Shown here piece by piece: positions 43,018 through 53,975 of a DNA stretch of 64,000 bases. The position numbers were made by a program, and so were the translations under genes. The notes under the pieces were generated by a model that saw only the letters and a program-made list of their open reading frames with translations, was not told the origin of the DNA and made no database searches. Position 1 is the stretch's first letter; each line of letters begins with the position of its first letter. This DNA comes from Cymbomonas tetramitiformis (taxonomy: Eukaryota > Chlorophyta > Pyramimonadophyceae > Pyramimonadales > Pyramimonadaceae), in contig LGRX02034676.1 in assembly GCA_001247695.2 (NCBI GenBank), forward strand, positions 1 to 64,000. Reading direction: 5' to 3'.

Positions 43018-43222
43018 AAGCGCATGACATAATAAGGTTTGAGGTGTGCCCACTTTTCACTTATCTTGAGATTGTAAGAGACATAATCAATCCTGCATCT
43101 GATCGGAATATTTTATAGTTTTCTTCCCTTCGCGTCTTCCAGGGCCTATTGTTTTAGCGGGTGTCTCTGTATTACACAACGTGATCTCTTACACACGGTG
43201 TGGCAGAGAGTATACAAAAAAC
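43018..43222 (+). repeat. HPE copy 3, truncated and with an internal deletion
   Basis: Begins at AAGCGCATGACATAATAAGG and ends GTATACAAAAAACATA. The third hairpin of the core is deleted (CTTCGCG joins directly to TCTTCCAGG at about 43135). The rest matches 44640-44860. Confidence 0.7.
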
Positions 43223-43319
43223 ATATACTGTCATATTCACTTTTAGGTTTTAGCTGATTCCGATTTTTTTGTTTTAGGATGTTTTCGATACTAGCTACTT
43301 GCCGATTTGCGATTTTCTG

Positions 43320-43935
43320 TACTTATTTTATTACGCAAATTTAGAATTGTTAAGGCAAGGGTTAAGTCTTTTAAATGATTATGAGTCTCTTGATTCGTGA
43401 CTTGACTAATCCTCATATCCTTCTTACCATCGTCTTTAGTACGATTGAGAGCATGTTTGAACCGCGAAGGCGGAACTTCAGTTTTATATGGGCACTTATA
43501 ATTGCACTCGATGATAAATACTTTCATCATATATTGATTTTGTACACCACATTCAAAGTATTTATTATGCCTACCCCACCCCAATATATTTTGTTGGGTG
43601 GGTGGGTTTGGATTTTTATATTTCGACATATATTATTGTTCTATTTTACAATGTGGCAGTCACCATGGATGGGTCATACTTGGTCACTATGTGACATTGA
43701 TTTCATATGACTTCAAACATTTCTTATGTGTTTTGATGACTGATGACTGATGACTTGGTCACATGTCATTTACCATGGATGGGTCATACTTGGTCACTAG
43801 ATGACTTGATGACTGATGACTTCAGAACTAATTACTTTAAGACTGAATCTTATCCGAAATTCGTCAGCAATGATTGTCGATTGAATGATACTTTAACTTA
43901 GATGGGCGTGGTGAACGTTATTATTTCCAAAACCG
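43320..43935 (+). pseudogene. Family C 3' tail fragment
   Basis: Starts within the basic C-terminal tail codons and continues through the shared 3' flank (GCGGAACTTCAG, GGTGGGTGGG) and a series of GTCATACTTGGTCACTA repeats to TTTCCAAAACCGTTCCG. No upstream coding part. Confidence 0.7.
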
Positions 43936-44229
43936 TTCCGTTTTCCCATAATTGATGACAGTGAGTCTCATAGTTTATGACATTTTTTTTGCCCTCCTTT
44001 ATTTATTTTATTGGTCCGTTTCCTGTCGGCATCTTCATATTAGAAGGTATATCTGGACCGTGAGGGCAAAACTCCTTTTAATATTGGGCACATTTTGTGG
44101 CACTCAGTACGCAAATTCCTCGGAGTTTTGTAAGCGTACATTCAGGATCCCAAGTTCTGAACAGATATACATTTACTTACTTTGGCATGTAGCTTGGACA
44201 ACTCTGTAGCATGATGTCGTAATTTTCTT

Positions 44230-44395
44230 TTTGGGTATATTTTGGCAGTATTTCTTTTACATTTTCTAGTTTTCATTATCATCTGTTTTTTTTATTTTAT
44301 GTCTTTTGTCTCTTTCCTTTTCTTTTCACTTTATATATATATTCCCCTTTTCTCAGTTTTTTCTTTTGTTCTTTCTTTCTTTCTTTACGGCATGA
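44230..44395. repeat. T-rich pyrimidine tract
   Basis: Long runs of TTTTCTTTT, TTCTTTCTTTCTTT and a TA tract. A related purine-rich stretch on the plus strand lies at 47425-47600 in reverse orientation, so it belongs to a repeat shared by these two places. Confidence 0.7.
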
Positions 44396-44531
44396 TGCAA
44401 CATCTTTTGTCCGCTACCGTTGTTCAGTTAACTTTGATGGGTATAATTTGTGAGTGTGATTTGAGGATACTTTGAAGTGTGCCCATATGTCATGCTTTTG
44501 AGACTGGCTTTTGGTCACATTTGTGGAAATG

Positions 44532-44860
44532 AAGCGTACCACCAGTGTCCCAAGTGCTGGTCAGTGTGCATGCTTTAATATATGATATAATATTGGATTA
44601 AGCTTATCAACTACTACTTGTTCTACGTCAAGATTCGAGCGCATGACATAATAAGGTTTGAGGTGTGCCCACTTTTCACTTATCTTGAGATTGTAAGAGA
44701 CATAATCAATCCTGCATCTGATCGGAATATTTTATAGTTTTCTTCCCTTCGCGGTGGTTGATACCGTCCTGAAGTCTTCCAGGGCCTACTGTTTTAGCGG
44801 GTGCCTCTGTATTACACAACGTGATCTCTTACACACGGTGTGGCAGAGAGTATACAAAAA
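44532..44860 (+). repeat. HPE copy 4
   Basis: Full-length like copy 1, with core at 44751-44805 and the GTCCCAAGT hairpin near 44537-44562. It directly precedes the truncated family C copy at 44885. Confidence 0.85.
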
Positions 44861-44884
44861 ACATATATATATATAAACAAACAC

Positions 44885-45895
44885 ATTTTACATGCTCATT
44901 TAATTGAACTTTTTAAGGATTTGCCTTTACATATTGCTCGCTTTGATCGGCAATGGGGTTCCTTCCCTATCATGGCACAAATTGACTGTGTAACATTTCC
45001 CACTCATGCATTTCTTGTAGAATGCTATTTTTCATTCTTGGTTTCAAACAGTTTTTTACTTTCTGTGGTGGGACAGCAGCCACCGACGATGGACTGGGGT
45101 AAACCATCTGAGAATAATGTTTTCGGAGATGGTCGACCTCTTCTTGACGGTCATATCCTATGGCGCGCATCTACAGATCACCACAATGCTGCAATCAATC
45201 TTCATAAACGTTGTAATAATGCATTGTTGGCATTTCACACCTCTTCAAATAAGAGATTGCAGATCATTCAACGATTAGTGGACACTTTCTCAGAAGATAC
45301 TGCATTTTATATTAATGATGATGTTTCTTTAATCTCACAACTTTTGGCTTGGCTGAAACAACGACCGGAACTTCAATTCCTGTTGTCACATGTCACACCA
45401 TGGATTAACCGTCCTGCTTTACTTTTTAAAGGTGTTGGACGGGGCAGAGCTAATCACTTAGCCATCAATACTGAACATCCTTATCGAAATAATTTTGTGA
45501 ATATGATTCAGAGAGTTCATCATTTAGATGGTTATGCTGCAGACATTTCGATTGACCCTGCATTTCTTGGATTATATGCTCCCGATGTATTTGATGAACA
45601 TGCATATGACCCTTTCGCGTTTTTCTCTTACACATATGCACTTATAGTACTTCTTGGATTCAAACCGGGATATACTGAGGACAATTCGACATGGTGCATT
45701 GATCGTATTGACACCACTTTGCATTACACTGTTTGCAATATGAGATGGTTGTCTTTGGAACAAAATACTGCCAATAGATTGAATACTTTATCATTTGCTC
45801 AGCAGCAACGACGTGAGCGTGAGCATAAACGAGCTCATAAAAGGGCATTACGCAATTTTAGAATGGCTAAGGCAAGGGTTAAGTCTTTTCAATGA
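44885..45895 (+). CDS. Family C protein, 5'-truncated copy with open frame
   Basis: The open frame from 44840 gives 351 codons, but the first 20 or so come from the HPE end and an AT tract. Family similarity starts near HLIELFKDLPLH, which corresponds to about residue 365 of the copy at 39336-41414. The rest is colinear and intact: NTEHPYRNNFVNMIQRVHH, DPAFLGLYAPDVFDEHAYDPFAFF and a basic tail ending ARVKSFQ. The lack of stops or frameshifts means the truncation is young or the half protein is used. Function unknown. Confidence 0.55.
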   Translation: MLHAHLIELFKDLPLHIARFDRQWGSFPIMAQIDCVTFPTHAFLVECYFSFLVSNSFLLSVVGQQPPTMDWGKPSENNVFGDGRPLLDGHILWRASTDHHNAAINLHKRCNNALLAFHTSSNKRLQIIQRLVDTFSEDTAFYINDDVSLISQLLAWLKQRPELQFLLSHVTPWINRPALLFKGVGRGRANHLAINTEHPYRNNFVNMIQRVHHLDGYAADISIDPAFLGLYAPDVFDEHAYDPFAFFSYTYALIVLLGFKPGYTEDNSTWCIDRIDTTLHYTVCNMRWLSLEQNTANRLNTLSFAQQQRREREHKRAHKRALRNFRMAKARVKSFQ

Positions 45896-46149
45896 TTATG
45901 AGTCTCTTGATTTGTGACTTGACTAATCCTCATTTCCTTCTTATCATCGTTTATTATACGATAGAGAGCATGTTTGAACCGTGAGGGCGGAACTTTAGTT
46001 TTTTATGGGCACTTTTAGTTGCACTCGATGATAAATACTTTTGTCATATATTGATTTTGTGCACCACATTCTAAGAGTTCAGTATGCCTACCCCACACCC
46101 AGATATATATTTTTTGTTGGGTGGGTGGGATTGGCTTTTTATATTTCGA

Positions 46150-46560
46150 CATACATCATTGTTATATTTTATAATGGGATAGTCACCATGGATTGGTCAT
46201 ACTTTGTCACTATGAGACATTAATTTCATATGACTTCAAACATTTATTATATGTTTGGATGACTGTTGACTTTGTCACATGTCATTTACCATGGATGAGT
46301 CATACTTGGTCACTAGATGACTTGATGACTGATATGACTTCGAACATTTCTTATATGTTTGGATGACTGTTGACTTTGTCACATGTCATTACCATGGATG
46401 AGTCATACTTGGTCACTAGATGACTTAATGACTGATGATTGCAGATCTAATTACTTTAAAGATCGAATCTTATCCAAAATTTGTCAGCAATGATTGTCGA
46501 CTGAATGATACTTTAACTTAGAAGGGCGTGGTGAACGTTATTGTTTCCAAAACCGTTCCG
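46150..46560. repeat. GTCATACTTGGTCAC repeats, 3' flank of family C
   Basis: Words of the type ACCATGGATGAGTCATACTTGG and GACTTCAAACATTTNTTATATG recur three times here, and in other copies at 41880-42030 and 43665-43800. The last block ends TTTCCAAAACCGTTCCG, directly joined to the next HPE copy. Confidence 0.75.
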
Positions 46561-46884
46561 TAAGCGTACCACCAGTGTCCCAAGTGCTGGTCAATGTGCA
46601 TACTTTAATATATGATATAATTTAAAGTAAATTTATCAACTACTTCTTGTTCTACGACAAGACTCGAGTGCTTGACTTAAGGATTGAGGTGTGCCCACTT
46701 GTCACTTATCTTGAGATTGTCAGGGACATAATCAATCCTACATCTAATCGGAATATTATAGTTTTCTTCCCCCCGCGGTGGATGACACCGTCCTGAAGTC
46801 TTCCAGGGCCCGCTGTTTTAGCGGGTGCCTCTGTATTACACATTGTGACCCCTTACACACGGTGTGGCAGAGAGTATACAAAAA
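46556..46884 (+). repeat. HPE copy 5
   Basis: Full-length. In its core (46775-46829) the first hairpin is perfect (CCCGCT/AGCGGG, six pairs), which makes it the best template for that stem. Confidence 0.85.
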
Positions 46885-46898
46885 CATAAACAAACACA

Positions 46899-47808
46899 TT
46901 TATATCTGGATACGCCTTGTTGGTCGCTGTGCAAGAAAGGTTGCGATACGACGACCCTGCATATATTATACCGCTACGGTGTGCGGCGCAGGCCGAGGAT
47001 TGCGTTTCTGCACGGTGCGCACTTTACAACGCAGTGATACATCTCCCACGTGCATCATATGTTGTATACACCCTGCAGCGACACGCACGGGATCGCAACG
47101 CCAAAATAGGGGCACCCACAAAAAATGCAGGCCCTGGAAAACTTCAGGACGGTATCATCCACCGCGGGGGGAATGACACAGGTCAGATCCCGTGTCATTC
47201 TGACCACGACTTGTATGACAAGTCGCTCAGATATATCAACTCAATATAAATAGTAAGACAATGTCCCAAGCATTTCCACAAATGTGACCAACTGCCAAAA
47301 GCAAAAGCAACTCTCAAAAGCAACGACATGTGGGCATACTTCAAATTATCCTCAAATCGCACTCATATGTTATACCCATCAAAGTTAGATGAACAACCGT
47401 AGCGGACAATAAATGTTGCATCATGTCGTAAAGAAAGAAAGAAAGAACAAAAGGAAAACTGAGAAAAGGGGGAATATAAAGTGAAAAGAAAAGGTAAGAG
47501 ACAAAATAGACAAAAGAGACAGAAGAAGCAGATAAAAATAAAAAACTAGAAAATGTAAAAGAACTGTTGCAAAAATATACAAAAAAGAAAATTACAACAT
47601 CATGCAACATATGTTAATAACAAGTTAACATGTGCACAATATGTTAATCACAAGATGATGTGCTGCATTCCACAAGTCTCGCAGGCCCCGTCGCGCCGGG
47701 ATAAGCGTCATGTTTGTCATGATCTGGGTGATCCTGGATGCCTCTAATATATGGTGTCATGTCAATACATTTGTATTCGATGTGGCGGTGTTTTTAGAGT
47801 GATATAAT
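46899..47808. mobile_element. Composite insertion flanked by a 13-bp direct repeat
   Basis: ATAAACAAACACA occurs at 46886-46898 and again at 47809-47821. The right end (CGATGTGGCGGTGTTTTTAGAGTGATATAAT) matches the end of the TIR element at 33701-35467, and 46915-47050 matches 35155-35290. The left end lacks the matching inverted repeat, so this is probably a rearranged relative. No gene. Confidence 0.55.
47063..47409 (-). repeat. HPE copy, variant 3
   Basis: Reverse-complement partner of 33787-34112. Core at 47111-47165, with the hairpins GAATGACAC/GTGTCATTC and CGACTTGT/ACAAGTCG at 47172-47225. Confidence 0.75.
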
Positions 47809-47821
47809 ATAAACAAACACA

Positions 47822-48965
47822 CATATATATGAAAAAACCACTAGCGCTCTCTTAGGACCCACCATGTCATCCATTTCGATATATGCAAAAAAGCGCCTGC
47901 GCCAGCACCGAGTACAATATGTGGCATATGACTATTGTTTTCAGGTTCTAACCTGGATAAAATGGAGCTCTGTGCCTTTAAAAGTCTATGTACATGCCTC
48001 AGCATTGTTCGTCCGCGGAGCCAGGTTAAACTTCCCCAAGATAACCAGGCTAAGAACAAGCACCTCCCAGCACTCTTCAGCGCCCCCATCCAGGTCATCC
48101 CCAAACCCCAACACCTCCCCCACCCCCAGCAAGGCTCCCCCACAAGCATTGATTGCCTAGCTAGCACCATCTGACACTCCCACATGTATCCCGTGAGGCA
48201 TCCCCACGCAGCACCTCCACACTATAGTGACGTGACTCCACTGTACGAGGGTGCCAAGTCACAATATTGCGAAAAACCTGCTACATTAGGTTTTACAAGT
48301 GCATCATCACCAGCACAAACACACTGTCACTCGTTCTAAATCACCTCCGCTGCAGCAAGCATATACTATTATTAGATGTACTGCTCCCATTGTGCTACAA
48401 AAATGTGTCAAATGTGTTCTATCATGGACCCGATGAGACGATGTGACACAGGTAGTATAGTCAGCACACATCGGATCATACAAATGCATAAAATCAACAT
48501 CACACGCGACTTGCGCGCAGCACACTTGGGACAGGCAGGTAGCATGTGCAAAACCCATTGGGACATACCCAATAAGGGGGGGAATACGTTATGCAGTGGA
48601 ATATAAAGGCCACACGCGTGGGTACGTGTTGCACTATTCACGCAGAAAATACCGCGGGAAAGGAAGGTAATGTAGGACACCTCTTAAAAAATGGGTCCTC
48701 GAGTTTCTCACACCACATAACAAGCCACAGTCACTCGAGTCGAGTGGCAGCTTAGAACTACGTGACGGTCGGTGATTAGTAGTAGATGAGGCGAAGGGCT
48801 TGAAACAACGGTACCTCGACGTCCAGTCCACGGTCGTCCACAGAAGTAACGGCTTATGAGAGAGGTGGTAATGTCGAATCGAAATGAAGTCTAATCGACT
48901 TGTGCGGAGATAAACGATTGTGAAATACAAATGACACTTGCCTTATAAACTCCCCAGGTAAGTTT
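47822..48965. other. Gene-free stretch
   Basis: No supported gene. A C-rich patch lies at 48095-48145. Open frames in it are short and low-complexity. Confidence 0.5.
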
Positions 48966-49130
48966 AATTACACTCTGACTTACCACAAAGCAACTGGCAT
49001 GTCCCAAGCAACAGAGGCATCTGATATTACACGGACCGCGACTTACATGTACACCGGGCGATACCACCGGCATACATACGCGACTCTTTACCCGGCGCGA
49101 GCGGGGCATGCAAGACTTCAATGGCGATTC
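48966..49130 (-). mobile_element. Short retroposon T, copy at 48966
   Basis: ATTACACTCTGACTTAC ... CCAAGCAACAGAGGCATC ... ACATGTACACCGGGCGATACC ... GGGCATGCAAG. Truncated before the CAGTGAGAT-type end of the longest copies. Confidence 0.7.
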
Positions 49131-49216
49131 ACGCTGGTTGATAGATTCCATAAATGGTAGTGACGAATCCACTGTACAAGCAGGTCAGGTTGATCCTTTA
49201 AAATGCCAGGGTAAAA

Positions 49217-49291
49217 TGCCCCCGGCAGGATTTGAACCTGCAACGTACCGCTCTCTAGTGCAACCGCTATATGTCACTGAGCTACAGGTAA
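49217..49291 (-). tRNA. tRNA-like sequence (probable pseudo-tRNA)
   Basis: On the minus strand it has TAGCTCAGTGACA, matching the D-arm and A-box region, and a perfect T-arm GCAGG-TTCAAAT-CCTGC, matching the B box. However, the 5' acceptor strand cannot pair with the 3' strand CGGGGGC and the anticodon stem is poor. It is therefore most likely a decayed tRNA gene or tRNA-derived fragment; I give no isotype. Confidence 0.4.
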
Positions 49292-49299
49292 GTGGCACC

Positions 49300-50712
49300 A
49301 ACCGTCGAGTGACATTGTTGACTGTACAATACAGTATGTATGAAAATCAAGAACTGACCCAACCAACAAATTTGACCCAAAATCGACATGTTATTAGTAA
49401 TATTTGTATGGGATGTGAAGGTATTTTTGCAGTGAGTTCAATGCCATTCGTTATATCATTTCAGTAATCATGGTATTGCAGATCACGCGACTTATCCACA
49501 CACTGTTATCCACACGCCCTATCCACAAAAACAATTACTGTTAGATATTTAATTACTTATTGGCAATGATCCTTTTTGTTCTCATTGTTTTGTGCTTGTC
49601 GCACCAAAAATAGCAATACAAAGACGAGCAATGTTCTTCACAGATTTGATAACTATGCTTATCAAGGTGTGACTTCTATTCATATAAGAATTTTATTTGA
49701 ATTGGGACATTATGCTTGGCGCGCACGACGATCGTACTACAACGCGGTGACCGCGTCGCAATAGACCAGAAGACCACACACCTACGACATCAGTGATAGC
49801 TCGTCCACTTTTCCCCCCACCTAAATGTGACATTTCTTGATGTCACCCGGCACGACCTGAGTTGACCTCAACTTTCGACTCGACTTGGCAATGGCTCGAA
49901 TACTCATTGTACGCTGCACTAATCGCATATTTGTATACTGTGCAGCGACCATTCATATGCGTCTGCTGCGCGAGATTCTATGTGTAACTATGCGTGCTCA
50001 GCACTCACTATGCGCGATCATATATACCCACAATACTATCTCTTACAACTAACTACATGCTTGACGTAGGCGTGCGTCAATGAGATTCGCGCTACATACA
50101 CACGACGAGAGATATGCCGAAATTTGTTAGATGATGATAATGCACATAGTTGCTTCACGCACCCGCCGTCGCCTGGCATGGTTACGCACCATATTCAACC
50201 GCATCGTGATGTGTTCGATATTTTTTGTAAAAACAAGGGCACGGCGTCACTCCCGATAGGATGGTGCACAGTGTAGCCACGACGAATTGACATGGGCGCG
50301 TAGCTACGTGCGCGGGTCTTCGAGATAAACACGACCAATGACATATTCATGCGAGCATCATTTACTCAGTGTCAGACGGTGAGGGTGTCGCGCAAATCTC
50401 TGCGCTGCTCATCGCTCCATCGCACCCGATGCTCCAGACGTCGTTATACGCTGATGTACGGGTTTCATATATTTGCGATGCATGAATCAAGCACACATTC
50501 AATGCCCATCAAGCTTTTAATTTCATGTGCACTATTGTGCGAGTGGTGCATGCATGTTCGTTTATGTCGCCTAGCAGATAACGAACGCACGCGCGAATGA
50601 TTCGGCTGTCATCAAACCTCTATACATCCATATACATGGACAATGCTGCTATTCTGTTTCGCTATGCTGCGGGTTAACGGTTCATGTCGATACACTCCAC
50701 TCGTCCCACACC

Positions 50713-50747
<35 letters not shown>

Positions 50748-53293
50748 TCAGCATTCAGCTATGTGCGAAAACATATATTTGTACCTGCAAAATATAGTAT
50801 GTTTATATTATACGTAGGCTTGGTAGCGCTCCACTAGGCTATCTAAAGTCTGATCGTAATCGTTACTCTTGCGTTCAGTGCAGTCAAATTGTTTTTTACG
50901 AAAGTTATATGCAATAACCGCATTCTTCCTCGTAAAACAAGTTAGCGGTTTATCATTCAGTGCAGTAATGTATCTTAAGTGTCGGAATCGGTTTTATTTT
51001 TGTAATCGATCAACAACAATCAAAATCGTTACATTTGTGGAAATCGATATACCTAAAGTAAGTAGAGTAAGTAGATTATTCAAGCGTTTGACGATTATTC
51101 AAGTCTACGGTGTATGGTACGACTTTTATCAAATCTACGGTGTATGCGGGTACCATATCTTCAAATCTATCGCGTCGCGACCGCAAATTCTTTTCAGCAA
51201 ATCTCCCATTTAATTACTAGTGACGACTGTATCAAAACCCGCTCTACGACGCTTCATATGTGTGTGTCAACGTTAAAAGTATTGGAATTGGTAAAATTCA
51301 AGTTGTATCGAAAATACCTAGATGACGATGCATTGCATATAAATTATTGTCAATGTCGACTATATCATCATTGCTTTCGGTGCCTCTTCAGCTGTACAGT
51401 ACACGTTTACAATTTATATCATATCACGACTTTCGATCCCTAGCCAATGCATGGAGTATGTATCGATAGCTGATATTATAAGGCACGAGCTCATAACTTG
51501 TTCCCATATCGCAACTGCCGCATTTGCATGTCGCTGTCGCGATGCCTCCAGTGCGGGATGTCTGCGCATTTCCATTTGCTTTTATATTTGCTTGATGATC
51601 ATAACTAAAATTTTATTTGAAATTGTATACACCCATGCATCGTCTCCCATCCGCATGGCAGAAATCCCGTTGGATGCATCCCAACCGACATGCAAGCTCG
51701 ACAATTGCGATACAGGAAGCGAGTTGTGGGCAGATGTATTTCACAATTGCACGATGCGTATTCGCGATGCAGACGATGTAGAAGGGAGACCGCTAGATCG
51801 CATCGCGACATGCGAGCACGACGTCTGCAAATATAAATGTATTAAAAGGAAGCACGCTGTCGGTTGTGCCACTTGCGTATCTTTATAATTGTATCATGTA
51901 TGTGCGTCCACACAATGCATATAAACTCAGAAATGTCTGCACGAATTGCCACTGCGTTTATGCAAAATGCAGTTTTATAGCGACGACGGCTGTAAATACA
52001 TGTGCGCCATGCGCAGCGGATGCAGTATCAGATGGAGCGTTGGCGCTGCGACACCGTTGGATAACGGATATATCTATACGAAGTATATAAACTTCGTATA
52101 TATATATCCGCATGGTAGATGATCAATACTGCAATGCTCGTGCAATATCTTTGGATGCGGCACATGATATATAATCGATATCCAATATATGCATACTTTA
52201 TGTAATTGAGTATGCATATATGCACATGTTCGATATCGATTATACATCATGCATGCACGGCATGGTAGATTATCAATGAAAAATTTCATTCTTCGCGAAT
52301 GCTCGACTCCTGCGATTACATTGCAGGCCCCGTGGGTGCATGGCCAACATGCATACATCATGCAAACATGCAAACATGCAAGCTGATGCACGAATGGCAC
52401 TATCGATGATGGAACATGATGACAGCATAATGCATGTGCATTACTCGTGATATTTCGTAAGGTCAATATATGTGTAATTAATTTTCAATTATACATAACG
52501 ATGCCTGTGACACAATCGAAAGTCGGCGATCGTCACAGCTGCTTGAATTTCCGATCGAAATGACGATATACCTAAAGTACCTAAAGTATATATTGATAAT
52601 CAACCATGCGCCGGAGCCAAGGATATGGCCTGAGCATTTTAAATGTAACATGGTGCACCCACTATACAGCGGGCCCCGGAAAACATCGGGACGCATACAT
52701 CCTGCGTGAAGGGGTTCCAACGTCCCCGATGTGTACGAAACGTGTTGACTCACATGACCAGTATCATGGTTCACGTGCGTCGCTGAGGTATCCTTACAAT
52801 GTCACCATACGATCCATGAACATAACATGGTTACACATGATGGGCCATGGGCTATGATATAATATCACATACCGTCGAGCGTGGGCGAACCGCGCTATAT
52901 AATGGCAACGTTGCATGGTGTGGATGGCGACGCGCCGGATGCATGCATACATGGCATGCGCATCGTTGTGTAATGTATGTAACCTACACAGCAGTATAAC
53001 AATCTAGGCCGACGAAGACTCTCTCTTTCGCCCGTTACTGTATCCGCCCGGTGAGACGTTCGCGCTAGAATACTGCGATAATATATATATATATATACTA
53101 CATTATAATATAATATATATGTACATGTAATATAATATACATGTGCGGTGTCATGTTCGGTACAACATTTACATGGGTTGTGATGGTGCTTTTAGAGTGA
53201 ATACAATAATATAACATATCACATATGCACCTCGCCATGACGTGTACGGGAACACACCACGTAGAACGGTAGCATCCACTGATTAACAGTAGG
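49300..53293. other. Gene-free stretch rich in GCATGC/ATGCAT/CGAT words
   Basis: No supported gene. The sequence from about 49900 to 53000 has many ATGCATG, TCGATAT and TGCATAC words and direct copies such as CATGGTAGATGATCAAT (52111) and CATGGTAGATTATCAAT (52263). A (CA)n-(TA)n tract lies at 50710-50746 and a TA tract at 53080-53097. The open frame 51451-51888 (145 codons, Cys-rich) has no recognisable domain and sits in this word-biased sequence, so I do not call it. An HPE-like block is at 52653-52706. Confidence 0.5.
52653..52706 (-). repeat. Distant HPE core with compensatory changes
   Basis: GCACCCACT...ACAGCGGGCCCCGGAA.AC.TCGGGACG...CATCC...GCGTG aligns base for base with the core at 46775-46829 (reverse). 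Its second stem is CCCG/CGGG against CCTG/CAGG, and its third stem is CGCA/TGCG against CGGT/ACCG. Flanking HPE sequence is not recognisable. Confidence 0.7.
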
Positions 53294-53975
53294 TGTGCCA
53301 GGGGCACGACGACAGATGCTCGGAGATATGTTTTTGATTGAACGTGCAAAGGTACACAATTCGGATTTTTATAATATACTGGATCAGGGCCAGATTGAGG
53401 TACAAACGATAATTCGGTTCCGAGTTCTGAAGGCTAAACACTTCTCAAGTGCTCTACTTATTCACTCGTCACTCAGGTTGCAGGGTCAACCACTCGAGAG
53501 CCGATGTCACACTTCGGCTCAACGTTCAGTTCCCGATCCGATCTCATTTCTAATTCCGATTCGTCATTCTCGATTCAGATGTTATGCCGACAGGCTGACA
53601 CGATGACTGCCCCACAGTACTGTCATACTACTGTACTATCATACTGTCATACTGTCATAGCGTCATACTGTCATACTGTCATAACCTTAATATCTGATAT
53701 TCGATTTCATTGTCTTTTCAACCCCGATGCGAATCTGACCATTCTTCGAGGGTCTGACTGAGTTCCACGATGACACCCCCCACAGTACTGTCATACTACT
53801 ATAGTGTCATACTGTCATAGTGTCATAGTGTCATGTCATACCCCGGACATCTGGTATTCATTCTCATCGTGATTTCAAGCCCAATTTCACTGTCATCGTG
53901 CCAATCCCAGATTACCCCCGATGACACACATACGGACGCATAGGCATATCGGCTCACGCTGTGCCTCCGGGCACA
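53294..53975 (-). repeat. 3' LTR of the Ty3/gypsy element (682 bp)
   Basis: Ends are TGTGCCAGG (53294) and CCGGGCACA (to 53975), inverted copies of each other, with TG/CA termini. Inside are runs of ACTGTCATACTGTCATA and GTGTCATAGTGTCAT at 53620-53685 and 53785-53840. The boundary is inferred from the terminal repeats and the adjoining purine tract; the other LTR is not available to confirm it. Confidence 0.65.

Larger units (their letters stand above)
42030..43650. repeat. Inverted repeat with arms of about 310 bp
   Basis: 42030-42345 and 43335-43650 are reverse complements of each other with few differences. They include CCAAACCCACCCACCCAACAAAATA, GTTCCGCC(C/T)TC and the end of the family C reading frame. 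The arms are the 3' ends of two oppositely oriented family C copies; the right copy keeps only its tail. Confidence 0.85.

Noticed and set aside
28055..47409. HPE units as a CRISPR-like or integron array
   Set aside because: Copies are hundreds of bp, in both orientations and irregularly spaced, in a eukaryotic context without cas or integrase genes.
47864..48185. Overlapping frames on both strands around 47.9-48.2 kb
   Set aside because: Short, Pro/Ser or Trp/Leu-rich and caused by the local C-rich patch; no homology signal.
49217..49291. Functional tRNA gene
   Set aside because: The T-arm and D-arm are good, but the acceptor stem does not pair and the anticodon stem is weak.
49487..49527. 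TTATCCACA twice plus CTATCCACA, matching bacterial DnaA boxes
   Set aside because: Nothing else here is bacterial: no origin-linked genes and no suitable AT-rich unwinding region. Most likely coincidence or a small repeat.
51451..51888. 145-codon Cys-rich frame
   Set aside because: It lies in sequence dominated by GCATGC/TGCGAT words, which create Cys codons; no domain or neighbour supports it.
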